64,000 bases of DNA, from NCBI GenBank assembly GCA_024347015.1, contig AP024889.1, positions 868,001 to 932,000 on the forward strand, read 5' to 3'. Each line of letters opens with the position of its first letter. Position 1 is the first letter of the stretch. Source of the stretch: Vibrio pectenicida. GTDB lineage: Bacteria > Pseudomonadota > Gammaproteobacteria > Enterobacterales > Vibrionaceae. Below are positions 54,037-64,000 of the stretch, one piece after another. The notes beneath the pieces were generated by a model. That model made no database searches and had not been told where the DNA came from. It was given only the letters and a program-made list of their open reading frames with translations. The translations under genes were made by a program, and so were the position numbers.

Positions 54037-55362
54037 TTACAGAATCATTGCAGCAACCCAGCCGAATACTATCAAAGGAATATTGTAGTGAACGAAGGTA
54101 GGTACAACCGTTTCCCATATGTGTTCATGTTGACCATCAGCATTTAGTCCAGAAGTTGGACCTAAAGTCGAATCAGAGGCTGGTGAACCTGCATCACCAA
54201 GAGCTGCTGCGGTACCAATTAGTGCAACAGTTGCCATTGGAGAAAAGCCAAAAGCAGCCGCTAATGGGACGTAGATAGTGGCAATAATGGGAATGGTTGA
54301 GAAAGATGAACCAATTCCCATAGTCACCAGTAGGCCTACAACTAACATGAGCAGTGCAGCCAAAGGCTTGTTATTACCAATGCTGGTAGATAAAGCTTCT
54401 ACTAAAGATTCGACGCCACCAGTTTGCTTCATTACAGCAGCAAAACCAGCAGCAGCAATCATAATAAAGCCAATCATTGCCATCATATGAACACCTTTGG
54501 TGAACACGTCATGAGTTTCTTTCCATGCAATGACACCACCAAAGGTAAAGACCATAAAGCCAGCCAATGCACCAATAATCATAGAGCCCGTGGTTAACTG
54601 AACTGATAGTGCAGCCAAAATACCAGCAGCAGCAACGAGAATACTCTTCTTATTAATTGATGTTGTGCTTTCTTCCACATGAGTGAACTCAGTTTCTTGA
54701 TACTCACGTGGTTGGCGATAACTAAAGAAAATTGCGACTAAAAGACCAAAAATCATGCCAGCTGCGGGCAGTAACATTGCTACAGGGACTTGGCTAGCGG
54801 TCACAGATTCAAGTCCGTTATCGTGAAGGTTTTTGAGCAAGATGTTGTTTAAAAAGATGCCACCAAATCCAACCGGAAGGACCATATAAGGAGTCACTAA
54901 GCCAAATGTTAGCACACAAGCGATCATGCGGCGGTCAAGCTTTAACTTGGCAAATACACCAAGTAATGGTGGAATCAGGATGGGAATAAATGCGATATGG
55001 ACCGGAATAATATTTTGTGAGGACATGGTGACTAATACGAGTGCGAGTAATACTGCGTATTTTAGTCCAGTGGATGCGGCGCCGTTTTCTTTGCCATGTA
55101 TACGTTTGATAACACTATTGGCTAGCAAGTCAGTAATGCCAGACTTGGAAATTGCGACGGCAAAGGTACCAAGCATAGCGTAACTTAGTGCTATGGTTGC
55201 CCCGCCACCTAGGCCACTTTCAAACGCTGCGACCGTGTCATTTAACCCCATGCCAGCGACAAGTCCACCGACGACGGCACTGAATGTCAGAGCGACCACG
55301 ACATTCACGCGCATCAGTGCTAGAAGCAGCATGATACATACAGAAATTACTACAGGATTCAT
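54037..55362 (-). CDS. Na+/H+ antiporter family (NhaC/YuiF-like) membrane transporter
   Basis: A 441-residue protein with about eleven hydrophobic segments. The repeats [39 protein letters not shown] and [12 protein letters not shown] are found in the Na+/H+ antiporter-like family that includes H. influenzae HI0325 and YuiF. The exact substrate is uncertain; some members transport amino acids. It is followed by rnt upstream on the same strand. Confidence 0.75.
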   Translation of the reverse strand: MNPVVISVCIMLLLALMRVNVVVALTFSAVVGGLVAGMGLNDTVAAFESGLGGGATIALSYAMLGTFAVAISKSGITDLLANSVIKRIHGKENGAASTGLKYAVLLALVLVTMSSQNIIPVHIAFIPILIPPLLGVFAKLKLDRRMIACVLTFGLVTPYMVLPVGFGGIFLNNILLKNLHDNGLESVTASQVPVAMLLPAAGMIFGLLVAIFFSYRQPREYQETEFTHVEESTTSINKKSILVAAAGILAALSVQLTTGSMIIGALAGFMVFTFGGVIAWKETHDVFTKGVHMMAMIGFIMIAAAGFAAVMKQTGGVESLVEALSTSIGNNKPLAALLMLVVGLLVTMGIGSSFSTIPIIATIYVPLAAAFGFSPMATVALIGTAAALGDAGSPASDSTLGPTSGLNADGQHEHIWETVVPTFVHYNIPLIVFGWVAAMIL

Positions 55363-55388
55363 AGTTTACTCGTTGGTTGTGTTTACTT

Positions 55389-56048
55389 TTATTTATCGTT
55401 TTCGGCATCTTCGCAAACAATAGGCCAGCCACCGAGCGCTTTCCATTTGTTGACGATGCCGCAAAATAACTCTGCTGTTTTTTGTGTATCGTATAGTGCA
55501 GAGTGGGCTTCTCTATTGTCAAAGTCCATCCCTGCTACTTTGCATGCTTTTGCTAAAACAGTCTGACCATAGGCAAGCCCACTGAGAGTCGCAGTATCAA
55601 AAGTGGCAAAGGGATGAAAAGGGACACGTTTAAGATTACTACGCTCGCTGGCAGCCATAACAAAATTATGGTCAAAAGTGGCATTATGGGCGACGATGAT
55701 CGCCCGTCTGCAGTCTGCTGCTTTTTGCTCTTTGCGTACAAGCTTATATATTTCTTTGAGGGCTTCGGATTCTGGTACAGCTCCTCTTAAAGGGCTAAAT
55801 GGGTCATGGATACCGTTAAAATCCAGCGCTTCCTTTTCTAAATTCGCTCCTTCAAATGGTTCAACATGGAAATGTATTGTTGACGCAGGTTTAAGATTGC
55901 CGCTCTCATCCATAGCTAAAGTGATGGCACAGATCTCTAACAGGGCATCGGTTTTGGCATTAAATCCTGCTGTTTCGACGTCTATTACTACTGGAAAATA
56001 TCCGCGAAAGCGTTTCTTAAGCGTCAATGCTTGGTTCTCTACACTCAT
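55389..56048 (-). CDS. rnt: Ribonuclease T
   Basis: A 219-residue DEDDh exonuclease that trims tRNA and other stable RNA 3' ends. The motifs [11 protein letters not shown] (Exo I), [11 protein letters not shown] (Exo II) and [14 protein letters not shown] (Exo III, with His and Asp) are present. Length and C-terminus are normal for the family. Confidence 0.95.
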   Translation of the reverse strand: MSVENQALTLKKRFRGYFPVVIDVETAGFNAKTDALLEICAITLAMDESGNLKPASTIHFHVEPFEGANLEKEALDFNGIHDPFSPLRGAVPESEALKEIYKLVRKEQKAADCRRAIIVAHNATFDHNFVMAASERSNLKRVPFHPFATFDTATLSGLAYGQTVLAKACKVAGMDFDNREAHSALYDTQKTAELFCGIVNKWKALGGWPIVCEDAENDK

Positions 56049-56243
56049 GTTGACCTAATATTATGTGACAAAGCCAGCATTATTGCAGATTCTAGGGACA
56101 AGAAAAACCTCATAATCACTCATCAGCTAGGTTGATTCGATTAAATATAGTGCTGCATATTCTGGCGAGGATTTTGCATTCTTTCTGCTGTAGTTGTATC
56201 AGCGGCAATAATAGGCCGCATTATGTAAGAGAGTCCGTGCGCC

Positions 56244-57128
56244 ATGAAGAAACGGTTAGCCACTAACTTAACAGCGATTGTTATTACCGCCATTGCCGTA
56301 CCTGTTATGGCAATGGACGTACATTATGGGGCTAAGCCTGAGCAGTCAAAGTGGCAAATGATAATGAATACGCCACTAGAATGTAGAATGGTACACCCTA
56401 TTCCAAACTATGGTGATGCGGTATTTTCTTCTCATGCCAGTAAGAAAATCAATCTCGATTTTGAGTTAAAAATGAAACGGCCAATGGGAAAAACCCGTGA
56501 TGTTTCTCTCGTTTCTCAGCCTCCAGCTTGGCGACCTGGTGACAGTGGTGAGCGTATTACCAACATCCAATTTTTCCAACAGTTTGATGGGTATATCGGC
56601 GGTCAGACGGCGTGGGGTATTTTAACTGAGCTAGAAAAAGGACGATATCCAACGTTTAGCTATCAAGAATGGCAAAGCCGAGATCAGCGTATTGAGGTTG
56701 CACTATCTTCTGTCTTATTCCAGCGCTCATATAACGCCTTTAGCGATTGTATTGCGAATCTATTACCCTATAGTTTTGAGGACATTGCCTTTACTATCTT
56801 ACATTATGATCGTTCGAGCGTAGAGCTGAGTAAAGCATCGCAGAAAAGGTTGGCCCATATAGCCGAATACATAAAGCATAATCAAGATATCGACTTAGTA
56901 TTAGTCTCCACTTATACCGGTAATGAAGACAGCAAGAGCGTCAGTCAAAATTTATCTGAGCAACGCGCTGAGGTACTACAAAAGTACTTTAAATCCTTGG
57001 GTTTACCGGAAGATAGAATCCAGGTTCAAGGCTATGGCCGCCGCCGTACTGTCGTGGATAATAACTCACCATTAGGAAAGGATCGAAACCGAAGAGTGGT
57101 GATATCACTAGGTAGAACTCAAGTTTAA
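56244..57128 (+). CDS. motY: Sodium-driven flagellar motor protein MotY
   Basis: A 294-residue periplasmic protein with a signal peptide ending near VPVMAMD. The N-terminal domain binds the stator PomA/PomB and the C-terminal third is OmpA-like ([47 protein letters not shown]), binding peptidoglycan. MotY forms the T ring of polar Na+ motors in Vibrio, a useful taxonomic marker here. Confidence 0.93.
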   Translation: MKKRLATNLTAIVITAIAVPVMAMDVHYGAKPEQSKWQMIMNTPLECRMVHPIPNYGDAVFSSHASKKINLDFELKMKRPMGKTRDVSLVSQPPAWRPGDSGERITNIQFFQQFDGYIGGQTAWGILTELEKGRYPTFSYQEWQSRDQRIEVALSSVLFQRSYNAFSDCIANLLPYSFEDIAFTILHYDRSSVELSKASQKRLAHIAEYIKHNQDIDLVLVSTYTGNEDSKSVSQNLSEQRAEVLQKYFKSLGLPEDRIQVQGYGRRRTVVDNNSPLGKDRNRRVVISLGRTQV

Positions 57129-57148
57129 TACCTTGTTTTCAGCAATAT

Positions 57149-57165
57149 GCGGGCTGTATGCCCGC
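57149..57165. terminator. Bidirectional hairpin between motY and DUF2753
   Basis: GCGGGC (57149-57154) and GCCCGC (57160-57165) with a five-base loop lie between two convergent genes, 20 bases past motY. No clear T-run follows, only AATCAATTT. Confidence 0.5.
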
Positions 57166-57169
57166 GTAA

Positions 57170-57607
57170 TCAATTTAGTCGAAATTTCGCAATCAAGTTG
57201 CAGTGAGTGGTGGTGTCGATCTCTTGTACGAGTTTAGCTACGTCAGGGTTAGGGTGTCTCTTCATAAAGTCGATCAGAGCTTTTTTACAGCAACCCATTG
57301 AATCAACAAAAGCATCACACTCACTATTGGGGCATTGAGGAACCAAAGTTAGCACCTTTTCTGACGCCATTTGAAGATACTTTAGTTCGTGCCTGTTATT
57401 ACCGACAGTTCGCCAGAATGATGCCATATTATGACAAGATATCACTGAAATCGTCAGTCGGTCTTCAGCCTCGACATCATTAGATGTACTGATGCCTTCA
57501 CTGAGAGTCAAAGCTTGCTGGTAATGAAGAATACTACGCAGATGATCGTGTTCACTGAGTGCTATGTCAGCGAGTAATGTATGTTTTTCCCAGTCAACGA
57601 TGCCCAT
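57170..57607 (-). CDS. DUF2753-family protein (TPR-like helical)
   Basis: A 145-residue helical protein with TPR-like segments (HDHLRSILHYQQALTLSEG, NNRHELKYLQMASEKVLTLV) and cysteine-rich CPNSECDAFVDSMGCC near residue 100. I recall this as a Vibrio-restricted family of unknown function, located between motY and gloA. A Fur-like box is directly upstream, so iron may regulate it. Confidence 0.7.
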   Translation of the reverse strand: MGIVDWEKHTLLADIALSEHDHLRSILHYQQALTLSEGISTSNDVEAEDRLTISVISCHNMASFWRTVGNNRHELKYLQMASEKVLTLVPQCPNSECDAFVDSMGCCKKALIDFMKRHPNPDVAKLVQEIDTTTHCNLIAKFRLN

Positions 57608-57643
57608 GATTAGCCCTTACAAATTGACAATATCATTATATTA

Positions 57644-57662
57644 AATGATAACTATTATCATG
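57644..57662 (-). promoter_or_regulatory. Fur box candidate
   Basis: AATGATAACTATTATCATG has the ATGATAA/TTATCAT symmetry of the Fur consensus (GATAATGATAATCATTATC) and matches most positions. It lies 37-55 bases upstream of the DUF2753 start. Confidence 0.55.
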
Positions 57663-57713
57663 TAAAGGTGGGCGAAAAGGCAGCATTAACCGCCCTTTAA
57701 AAGAAAAGTGTGT

Positions 57714-58130
57714 TTATCCAACGAGCCCTGATGATGCTTGTTTATTTTGAATAAGCTCCAACATGTAACCGTCTGGGTCTTTAACAAAAGCAATATGTGT
57801 GGAACCGCCTTTAACAGGCCCTGGTTCTCGGGTAACATTGCCTCCTGCGGCTTTTATTGCGTCACAGGTTGTATAGATATCATCGACACCAATAGCAATA
57901 TGACCAAATGCTGTACCGAGGTCATACTCAGCTTTTCCCCAATTGTAAGTCAGTTCAATCACAGCACCCTCTGACTCGTCACTAAAACCCAAGAATGCTA
58001 GCGTGTATTCGTATTGCTTGTTTTCATTGGTGCGTAAGAGTTTCATTCCCATCACTTTCGTATAAAACTCGATTGACTTATCTAAGTCACCAACGCGCAG
58101 CATGGTATGTAAAATACGTCCGTTTGACAT
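57714..58130 (-). CDS. gloA: Lactoylglutathione lyase (glyoxalase I)
   Basis: A 138-residue metalloenzyme isomerising the methylglyoxal-glutathione adduct. The start [22 protein letters not shown] contains the first metal histidine, VIELTYNWG the glutamate, [11 protein letters not shown] the second histidine, and GYMLELIQ the last glutamate. Length matches the bacterial Ni-type enzyme. Confidence 0.95.
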   Translation of the reverse strand: MSNGRILHTMLRVGDLDKSIEFYTKVMGMKLLRTNENKQYEYTLAFLGFSDESEGAVIELTYNWGKAEYDLGTAFGHIAIGVDDIYTTCDAIKAAGGNVTREPGPVKGGSTHIAFVKDPDGYMLELIQNKQASSGLVG

Positions 58131-58142
58131 TGCTATTTTCTC

Positions 58143-58784
58143 CTAATTTTCAGGGTAAACCTTGTCTTTAAATTCGCATAAATCTTCGATAATACAGCTT
58201 CCACAGCGAGGCTTTCTTGCTACACAGGTGTAACGGCCATGAAGAATTAACCAGTGGTGTACGTCGAGTTTGAATTCTTTGGGTACAACCTTAAGCAGTT
58301 TTTCTTCTACTTGGTCAACGTTCTTCCCCATGGCAAGCTTGGTACGGTTTGAGACGCGAAAGATATGGGTATCAACAGCGATGGTTGGCCAACCAAAAGC
58401 TGTATTCAATACAACGTTAGCGGTCTTGCGTCCAACACCGGGAAGAGCTTCAAGTGCAGCGCGATCTTCAGGGACTTGACCGCTGTGCTTATCAAGTAAG
58501 ATGCGACATGTCTTAATCACATTTTCAGCTTTTGAGTTAAATAAGCCGATGGTTTTGATGTATTCCTTAACGCCATCCACGCCCAAGTCAAAAAGACCTT
58601 GTGGAGTATTTGCGACAGGGTAAAGTTTATCGGTTGCTTTGTTAACACTTACATCTGTAGCTTGTGCTGAGAGAAGCACGGCGATAAGAAGCTCGAAGGA
58701 AGAGTTCCAGTTTAACTCAGTCTGCGGGTTAGGGTTGTTTTCCCGTAAACGCTCCAGTATTTGTACTCGTTTTTCTTTATTCAT
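58143..58784 (-). CDS. nth: Endonuclease III
   Basis: A 213-residue base-excision repair glycosylase/lyase for oxidised pyrimidines. The helix-hairpin-helix LPGVGRKTANVV with the catalytic lysine, VDTHIFRVSNR with the catalytic aspartate, and the [4Fe-4S] cysteines in CVARKPRCGSCIIEDLC are present. It is 34 bases downstream of rnfE, consistent with the rnf-nth operon. Confidence 0.96.
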   Translation of the reverse strand: MNKEKRVQILERLRENNPNPQTELNWNSSFELLIAVLLSAQATDVSVNKATDKLYPVANTPQGLFDLGVDGVKEYIKTIGLFNSKAENVIKTCRILLDKHSGQVPEDRAALEALPGVGRKTANVVLNTAFGWPTIAVDTHIFRVSNRTKLAMGKNVDQVEEKLLKVVPKEFKLDVHHWLILHGRYTCVARKPRCGSCIIEDLCEFKDKVYPEN

Positions 58785-58817
58785 TTTTGTATTGCTATCC
58801 AGTGTATCAATCAGAAT

Positions 58818-59510
58818 TTACTGATTGGTAACGCGAGCTCGTTCGATTGCTGGTTTTGGTGCTTTTGGTTGACGAGCTTTTTGCTGTGCATCGATGACAT
58901 TTTTCAAGGCTATCAGTAAGCCGACGCCGATAAAAGCACCGGGTGGTAGCAATGCTAATAAGAAACTGCTATCGAAGTGGAAAATCTCAATCCGTAACAC
59001 GGTTGCCCAACTACCAAGCAGTAAATCCGCGCCATCAAATAATGTCCCATTGCCGATTACTTCCCTCATCACGCCCAGGATAACGAGAATGCTCGTCATA
59101 CCTAATCCCATCCAAAAGCCGTCTTGGGCAGCGGGAAGGACGTCATTTTTCGATGCAAAGGCCTCTGCTCGGCCAATAATAATACAGTTGGTTACAATCA
59201 GAGGGATGAAAATTCCAAGTGATAGATAAAGGCCGTATGCGTAGGCATTCATTAGTAACTGCACACAAGTCACTAAAGCGGCAATAATCATTACAAAAAT
59301 TGGGATCCGCACTTCGTTTGGTACATGGGCCCGCACTAAGGAAACGATGACATTGGAACCAACCAGAACCAGCAAAGTCGCGATACCCAGCCCAAGAGCA
59401 TTGGTGACAGTTGAAGATACAGCGAGTAAAGGACACAGCCCAAGTAATTGAACCAGCGCTGGGTTATTATCCCACATCCCATTTTTGATTAATGTTTTAT
59501 GATCACTCAT
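58818..59510 (-). CDS. rnfE: Rnf complex subunit E
   Basis: The 230-residue integral membrane protein begins at the ATG at 59510 ([18 protein letters not shown]). It has six transmembrane helices and [20 protein letters not shown] near the start, which carries the conserved cysteine ligating an iron-sulfur centre with RnfA. It is one base beyond the rnfG stop. The frame extends 15 codons further into rnfG; I regard this as a longer false start. Confidence 0.95.
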   Translation of the reverse strand: MSDHKTLIKNGMWDNNPALVQLLGLCPLLAVSSTVTNALGLGIATLLVLVGSNVIVSLVRAHVPNEVRIPIFVMIIAALVTCVQLLMNAYAYGLYLSLGIFIPLIVTNCIIIGRAEAFASKNDVLPAAQDGFWMGLGMTSILVILGVMREVIGNGTLFDGADLLLGSWATVLRIEIFHFDSSFLLALLPPGAFIGVGLLIALKNVIDAQQKARQPKAPKPAIERARVTNQ

Positions 59511-59511
59511 C

Positions 59512-60138
59512 TCACTCTCCACAGTTGTGTGGTTGGTTTCGAATCTCATCACCATGGTCGTTGACGAATTGAACTGATTTTTTTACCGCTTTTACAACGG
59601 CTCTCGGTGTAATCGTTGCACCTGTAAATTGGTCAAACTGCCCGCCGTCTTTACGAACTTTCCACTGTGAATCATTTTCCGATGTGACTTTTTTACCGCT
59701 AAAGCTTAGGATCCAGTCTGTGATGCGTAAATCAATTTTGTCCCCCAAACCGGGTGTTTCCTGATGGTTTAACACGCGCGTACCGAGAATGGTGCCGTCT
59801 TGTTGGACGCCCACAATGATCTTGATTGCGCCGCTATAGCCATCTGGTGCAATGGCTTCGATGGCAAGAGCTGTGGGTTGACCATCTTTAGTGGCTAAGT
59901 AAACTGGCATATCAGCGTCAGTGCCAAGGTCAGGGTGATTGACCAAAGTGCATGACTGATACAGATTGTTATCATGCATATCTTCAGGAATGACCTGATT
60001 AAGAACAGACAAAAGCTGCGCTTGCTCTTGTTGGCTAATTTGCTCTTTGGTTAAGTAGTGAGTAAGAGCAACAACACCCGTTGAAGCACAAGCAAAAAGA
60101 GCGAGTACGGCTCCATTTTTACGAATAGCGTTTAACAT
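59512..60138 (-). CDS. rnfG: Rnf complex subunit G, FMN-binding
   Basis: A 208-residue subunit with one N-terminal transmembrane helix and a periplasmic FMN-binding domain. [11 protein letters not shown] (about residue 175) contains the threonine that carries covalent [14 protein letters not shown] [13 protein letters not shown] and [14 protein letters not shown] are family motifs. It follows rnfD by nine bases. Confidence 0.95.
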   Translation of the reverse strand: MLNAIRKNGAVLALFACASTGVVALTHYLTKEQISQQEQAQLLSVLNQVIPEDMHDNNLYQSCTLVNHPDLGTDADMPVYLATKDGQPTALAIEAIAPDGYSGAIKIIVGVQQDGTILGTRVLNHQETPGLGDKIDLRITDWILSFSGKKVTSENDSQWKVRKDGGQFDQFTGATITPRAVVKAVKKSVQFVNDHGDEIRNQPHNCGE

Positions 60139-60146
60139 TTTGCTCC

Positions 60147-61193
60147 TCAGTGTCCGTAGGTTCGCGGCTTAGTATAATAATCGATAAGTGGAACACACAT
60201 GTTTCCTAGTAATACCGCAAAAGCGACGCCGTCTGGGAAACTACCCCAAGTTCGAATCATAAAGACCATCGCACCAATAAAAGCGCCGAAAATTAATCGA
60301 CCTTTGACCGTTGTTGAGGCCGATACAGGATCTGTGGCAATAAAAAATGCGCCCAGCATAGTTGCGCCGGAGAGTAGGTGAATACTTGGTGATGCAGTTT
60401 CACCCGGGGTAAATAGACTAAATAATACGCTGATGACGAGTAAGCTGACTAAGAAGCTTACAGGGATATGCCAGTTGATAACTCTCAATTTTATGAGCAA
60501 TAACCCCCCCGCTAAGTACGCTAGATTGACCCATTCCCACCCTATGCCAGCCAAGCCAGTAAACTGTGGCTGAGCAACGGCTTCTGCTGCGGTGTTTCCA
60601 GAATGTAGAGCGGTTTTAAAAGCATCTAATGGTGTCGCCATTGTTAGCCCATCGATTCCGGTACGAATTTGCTGTAGTGATAACCCATCTAGGTTAAAAC
60701 CAGTAAAAATTAGCGATAGTGAATCAGTAAATGATACCGCTGAGGGTTGAAGTTCTGTTGGGGCAATCCAACTGGTCATTTGGACTGGAAAGGAAATTAA
60801 TAACACGACATAGGCAACCATCGCAGGATTAAATAAATTTTGCCCTATACCACCATAGAGGTGCTTGGCAATAATGATAGCGAAGATAAGGCCTATGGTG
60901 ACTAGCCACCAAGGAGAAAGTGGAGGGATAGCAATGGCAAGTAGCCATGCCGTGACAATAGCACTGTTATCGCGCAAAGCTGAGACAGGTGGACGTTTGC
61001 GCACCATCATAACTCCAGCTTCAAGTGCTAAGCCTAATATGATAGCAAAAAACAATTGAATTATTGTGCCCCAACCAAAGAAATAGGTCTGAACAAACAA
61101 GCCGGGAAGAGCGCAAAGGGCAACCCACTTCATTAAATCAGGTGTACTTCTTCGGCTGTGAGCGTGGGGTGAGCTGGCAATAAAAAAGGCCAT
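60147..61193 (-). CDS. rnfD: Rnf complex subunit D
   Basis: A 348-residue membrane protein with about ten helices. [17 protein letters not shown] contains the flavinylation threonine, and [17 protein letters not shown] is conserved in RnfD/NqrB. It overlaps the rnfC stop by one base. Confidence 0.95.
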   Translation of the reverse strand: MAFFIASSPHAHSRRSTPDLMKWVALCALPGLFVQTYFFGWGTIIQLFFAIILGLALEAGVMMVRKRPPVSALRDNSAIVTAWLLAIAIPPLSPWWLVTIGLIFAIIIAKHLYGGIGQNLFNPAMVAYVVLLISFPVQMTSWIAPTELQPSAVSFTDSLSLIFTGFNLDGLSLQQIRTGIDGLTMATPLDAFKTALHSGNTAAEAVAQPQFTGLAGIGWEWVNLAYLAGGLLLIKLRVINWHIPVSFLVSLLVISVLFSLFTPGETASPSIHLLSGATMLGAFFIATDPVSASTTVKGRLIFGAFIGAMVFMIRTWGSFPDGVAFAVLLGNMCVPLIDYYTKPRTYGH

Positions 61194-63496
61194 TACTCGT
61201 CCTCCTCAAGTCTATGGTTCTGTTCATTTTGTGCCTTGCGTGCTTTCGCTCTTGCGATAGCAGCAGCAACGGCGGCTTTCTTCGGATCTTGCTCTGTTGG
61301 TGCTGTTTCTACTTCATCGTCTGAGCTGTCGGCTGTCTTGTTTTGCTCTGCTTTGCGCGCTTTCGCTCTTGCGATAGCCGCAGCAACGGCGGCTTTCTTC
61401 GGATCTTGCTCTGTTGGTGCTGTTTCTACTTCAGCGTCTGAGCTGTCGGCTGCCTTGTTTTGCTCTGCTTTGCGCGCTTTCGCTCTTGCGATAGCCGCAG
61501 CAACGGCGGCTTTCTTGGGATCTTGCTCTGTCGGCGCTGCTTCTACTTCAGCGTCTGAGCTGTCGGCTGCCTTGCTTTGCTCTGCTTTGCGCGCCTTCGC
61601 TCTTGCGATAGCCGCAGCAACGGCGGCTTTCTTGGTATCTTGCTCTGTCGGCGCTGCTTCTACTTCAGCGTTTGAGCTGTCGGCTGCCTTGCTTTGCTCT
61701 GCTTTGCGCGCTTTCGCTCTTTCGATGGCAGCAGCAACGGCGGCTTTTTTTGTATCTTGTTCTGTCGGCGCTGACTCTGGGCTCTCAGTTTTCTGTGCCT
61801 TCTTCTCTCTCGCTAAACGCTTGCGTTCTTCACGCAGCTTAATCATTTCTGAGTTATCAGGTTCGGTTTGACCTGCCTCTTTTGCTGCGGCCTGTTTGGC
61901 TTTTGCTTTGGCGATGGCTGCGGCAACAGCGGGTTTGACGGTTGGTTCATCCGATGCAGAGTCGGACTTTTGCGTCTTTACTCTGGCAATAGCAGCCGCA
62001 ATAGCGTCTTCACCGTCGGATTTATTAATCTCTTTTCGCCTTTCTTGAGCTGCTTTTTTAAAGCGATTTTCTCGTTCAACCTTATCTCGTTCTAGACGGT
62101 TCTTTCTCTCCTCAAAACGGACTTTAGCACGTTCGGCATCTTGGGCTTCGTCTTTTTGAGTGCGTATCTCGGCTTTGGCTTGTCGATAATATTGCACAAG
62201 TGGAATTTCGCTTGGGCAGACGAAAGCGCAGGCACCACATTCAATACAGTCCTTAAGATTAAGTTCTTCACACTTGTCGTATTCTTCAGCCTTAGCATGC
62301 CAGTAGAGCTGTTGAGGTAGTAATGAAGCAGGACATGCTTCAGCACACAGACCACAGCGAATGCAGGACATTTCGTGCTGCGCAGTGGAAATTTCTTTAA
62401 CGGTTGGCGCTAGGATGCAGTTTGCCGTTTTGGTAATCGGCACATTCGCGTGGGGAAGGGTAAAGCCCATCATAGGCCCCCCCATGATCAGGCGAGGCAG
62501 TTTTCTTTCTGCTTTATAACCAAATTCATCTAATAGCGCTTGGACAGGAGTACCTATAAGGGCTTTGACATTTCTTGGCTGTTTAAATGTGTTACCTGTT
62601 AGAGTGATAATACGATCGATCAGAGGTTCTCCATCACAGACGGCCCGTTTTATGGCTTGTAGTGAGCCGACATTTTGTACTAACAGGCCAATATCCGCAG
62701 GGATACTATTAGCGGGCACTTCTTTATTGGTCAGAAGTTTAATCAGTTGTTTTTCACCACCTGAAGGGTATTTGGTTGGTACAACTCGTATAACAATATC
62801 TTTGTGAGCTGCGGCTTGTTCAAGTGCTTTAATCGCTGTAGGTTTATTATCTTCAATACCAATAATGGTCAATTTAGGTTTTAAGATGTGCTCAACAATT
62901 TCGATGCCTGTAATCACTTCATCGGCGTGAGTCTGCATCAGCATATCATCGGCTGTGATATAAGGTTCGCACTCTGCCGCATTCACAATCAATATTTCAG
63001 TACGGGCAAGTCCGGACTGAATTTTCTTGGCTGTTGGGAAACCTGCGCCGCCCATTCCAGAAATACCAGCCTGGCGGATGATCTCGATTAGCTCATCTGG
63101 TGAGCAATTGGTAAAGTTAATTTTTGTGTCGCGTTCAATCCAACGATCTTCACCATCGGGTTCAATCACAATACACATTTCTGATAAACCAGAAGGGTGC
63201 GCGATAGTACGCGGCTCTACCGCTGAAATGGTGCCAGAGGTCGGAGCATGAACTGGCAGCATAAAGCTAGTATCGTATTTAGTAAGCGGCTGCCCTTTAA
63301 GAACCTTATCCCCTTGGCTGACAATTACTCTCCCTGGCTTACCGATATGTTGCTTAACCGGTAGAATTATCTCGTGAGGAATACTTGCCGAAGTAATGGA
63401 TTGCTTGGTGGACTGAGCTTTGTTTTCCGGCGGGTGTATACCGCCAGGGAAGTCCCATAAAGCGCCTGATTTAATTTGTTCGATGAGTGACAACAT
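61193..63496 (-). CDS. rnfC: Rnf complex subunit C with a long repeat-rich C-terminus
   Basis: The 767-residue cytoplasmic subunit binds NADH and FMN. The NADH/FMN-binding part carries [12 protein letters not shown] and [13 protein letters not shown], and two [4Fe-4S] motifs are [12 protein letters not shown] and [12 protein letters not shown] (about residues 375-430). The C-terminal 300 residues are alanine/lysine-rich, with five tandem 39-residue units ([19 protein letters not shown]). Long repeat tails are known in RnfC of gammaproteobacteria; five copies here is at the long end as I recall. Confidence 0.95.
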   Translation of the reverse strand: MLSLIEQIKSGALWDFPGGIHPPENKAQSTKQSITSASIPHEIILPVKQHIGKPGRVIVSQGDKVLKGQPLTKYDTSFMLPVHAPTSGTISAVEPRTIAHPSGLSEMCIVIEPDGEDRWIERDTKINFTNCSPDELIEIIRQAGISGMGGAGFPTAKKIQSGLARTEILIVNAAECEPYITADDMLMQTHADEVITGIEIVEHILKPKLTIIGIEDNKPTAIKALEQAAAHKDIVIRVVPTKYPSGGEKQLIKLLTNKEVPANSIPADIGLLVQNVGSLQAIKRAVCDGEPLIDRIITLTGNTFKQPRNVKALIGTPVQALLDEFGYKAERKLPRLIMGGPMMGFTLPHANVPITKTANCILAPTVKEISTAQHEMSCIRCGLCAEACPASLLPQQLYWHAKAEEYDKCEELNLKDCIECGACAFVCPSEIPLVQYYRQAKAEIRTQKDEAQDAERAKVRFEERKNRLERDKVERENRFKKAAQERRKEINKSDGEDAIAAAIARVKTQKSDSASDEPTVKPAVAAAIAKAKAKQAAAKEAGQTEPDNSEMIKLREERKRLAREKKAQKTESPESAPTEQDTKKAAVAAAIERAKARKAEQSKAADSSNAEVEAAPTEQDTKKAAVAAAIARAKARKAEQSKAADSSDAEVEAAPTEQDPKKAAVAAAIARAKARKAEQNKAADSSDAEVETAPTEQDPKKAAVAAAIARAKARKAEQNKTADSSDDEVETAPTEQDPKKAAVAAAIARAKARKAQNEQNHRLEEDE
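61225..61780 (-). repeat. Tandem repeat in rnfC (117 bp x about 5)
   Basis: The element with GCTTTCGCTCTTGCGATAGC recurs at about 61241, 61358, 61475, 61592 and 61709, a strict 117-base period. Each unit encodes 39 residues of the form [20 protein letters not shown] plus a linker. The units are highly similar, so copy number may vary by slippage. Confidence 0.9.
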
Positions 63497-63504
63497 ACCA
63501 GTCC

Positions 63505-64000
63505 TTAATTCACACTATTCTGCGTTTTGGCAGAATCGGTAATATCCACAACAGGAATTACGTTGAGTTGCCACTTCCAATTCGCTGTAGTGGTTTCTAC
63601 TGGAATCATTTCGATACAATCTGTTGGGCAGGGCGCGACACACAGGTCACATCCAGTACATTCATCCTTAATTACCGTATGGAGTGCTTTTGTTCCGCCG
63701 ACAATGGCATCAACAGGACAGGCTTGAATACATTTGGTGCAGCCAATACACATATCTTCATGAATAAACGCGACAGTTTTGACATTATCTTGCAAATCAT
63801 GGGCAGAGTCTGTGGCCTCAACGCCCATCAGATCGGCTAATTTCTCAATCGTGGCTTGGCCTCCTGGTGGACATTTATTAATTGCGTCACCACCCGCTAT
63901 AGCTTCGGCGTATGGGCGACAACCAGGGTAACCACATTGGCCACATTGAGTTTGAGGCAATATATCATCGATTTGATCGACAATCGGGTCGGCATCAACC
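63505..64000 (-). CDS. rnfB: Rnf complex subunit B (partial, C-terminal part)
   Basis: The gene continues past the right edge; about 165 residues are visible. The cysteine cluster [17 protein letters not shown] is followed by two ferredoxin motifs, [16 protein letters not shown] and [22 protein letters not shown] within the frame at 63960 is internal, since [13 protein letters not shown] precedes it without interruption. RnfB receives electrons from ferredoxin. It ends eight bases before rnfC. Confidence 0.95.
   Translation of the reverse strand, partial: VDADPIVDQIDDILPQTQCGQCGYPGCRPYAEAIAGGDAINKCPPGGQATIEKLADLMGVEATDSAHDLQDNVKTVAFIHEDMCIGCTKCIQACPVDAIVGGTKALHTVIKDECTGCDLCVAPCPTDCIEMIPVETTTANWKWQLNVIPVVDITDSAKTQNSVN

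Noticed and set aside
61225..61780. CRISPR array
   Set aside because: The regular 117-base period is a protein-coding tandem repeat without distinct spacers.
61236..61871. 211-codon plus-strand frame in rnfC
   Set aside because: It is the antisense of the 117-bp repeat region; the rnfC frame is certain, so the opposite open frame is a by-product of the repeats.

Overview
The window reads as a Vibrio-type gammaproteobacterial chromosome. The right part (about 50.8-64 kb) carries gcvR-dapA-bamC, ribonuclease T, the sodium-motor protein MotY, a Vibrio-style DUF2753 protein, gloA, nth and the minus-strand rnfB-C-D-G-E operon for the sodium/proton-translocating ferredoxin:NAD complex. MotY, Rnf and this gene order are what I associate with Vibrio; this is from memory, not from a search.

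The left part (1-16.7 kb) is accessory metabolism. At the extreme left edge is the N-terminus of a reverse transcriptase resembling defence-associated (DRT/UG) enzymes. Next, on the minus strand, is a pyrimidine/hydantoin-catabolism cluster: dihydropyrimidinase, NCS1 transporter, N-carbamoyl amidohydrolase, methylmalonate-semialdehyde dehydrogenase and omega-amino-acid transaminase. It is divergent from a LysR regulator and a RutR-like TetR regulator. A plus-strand operon follows with a complete coenzyme F420 pathway (cofG, cofH, cofD, cofC, cofE), an F420:NADPH oxidoreductase (npdG) and a luciferase-like F420-dependent oxidoreductase. F420 is rare in gammaproteobacteria. The cluster has no dihydropyrimidine dehydrogenase, so the F420 enzyme may supply or replace that step.

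The middle (about 16857-50843, about 34.0 kb) is a genomic island inserted between codons 111 and 112 of the native bcp (thiol peroxidase) gene. The 5' part of bcp is at the right end and the last 44 codons are at the left end, and the island ends carry short inverted repeats. At the right end a module of three tyrosine recombinases plus a small helical protein (GInt/Tn554-like) is followed by an intact, diverged bcp copy that probably replaces the broken gene, and then by a serine recombinase. The cargo is almost entirely anti-phage or toxin-antitoxin material. Going leftward from the serine recombinase it has two small proteins; an OLD-family ATPase/TOPRIM with a membrane-anchored winged-helix partner; a two-gene pair sharing an INIQxGRD motif; a Mokosh type II-like helicase-PLD protein; HipBA; two orphan antitoxins; a small membrane protein; Gabija (GajA-GajB); a NERD-tandem kinase-helicase protein with a PLD-like partner (Mokosh type I-like); and a group II intron.

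The best candidates for undescribed biology are the INIQxGRD pair (37585-39203), the OLD plus winged-helix/membrane pair (39375-41878), the NERD-kinase-helicase pair (19346-25841) and the coupling of F420 to pyrimidine breakdown.
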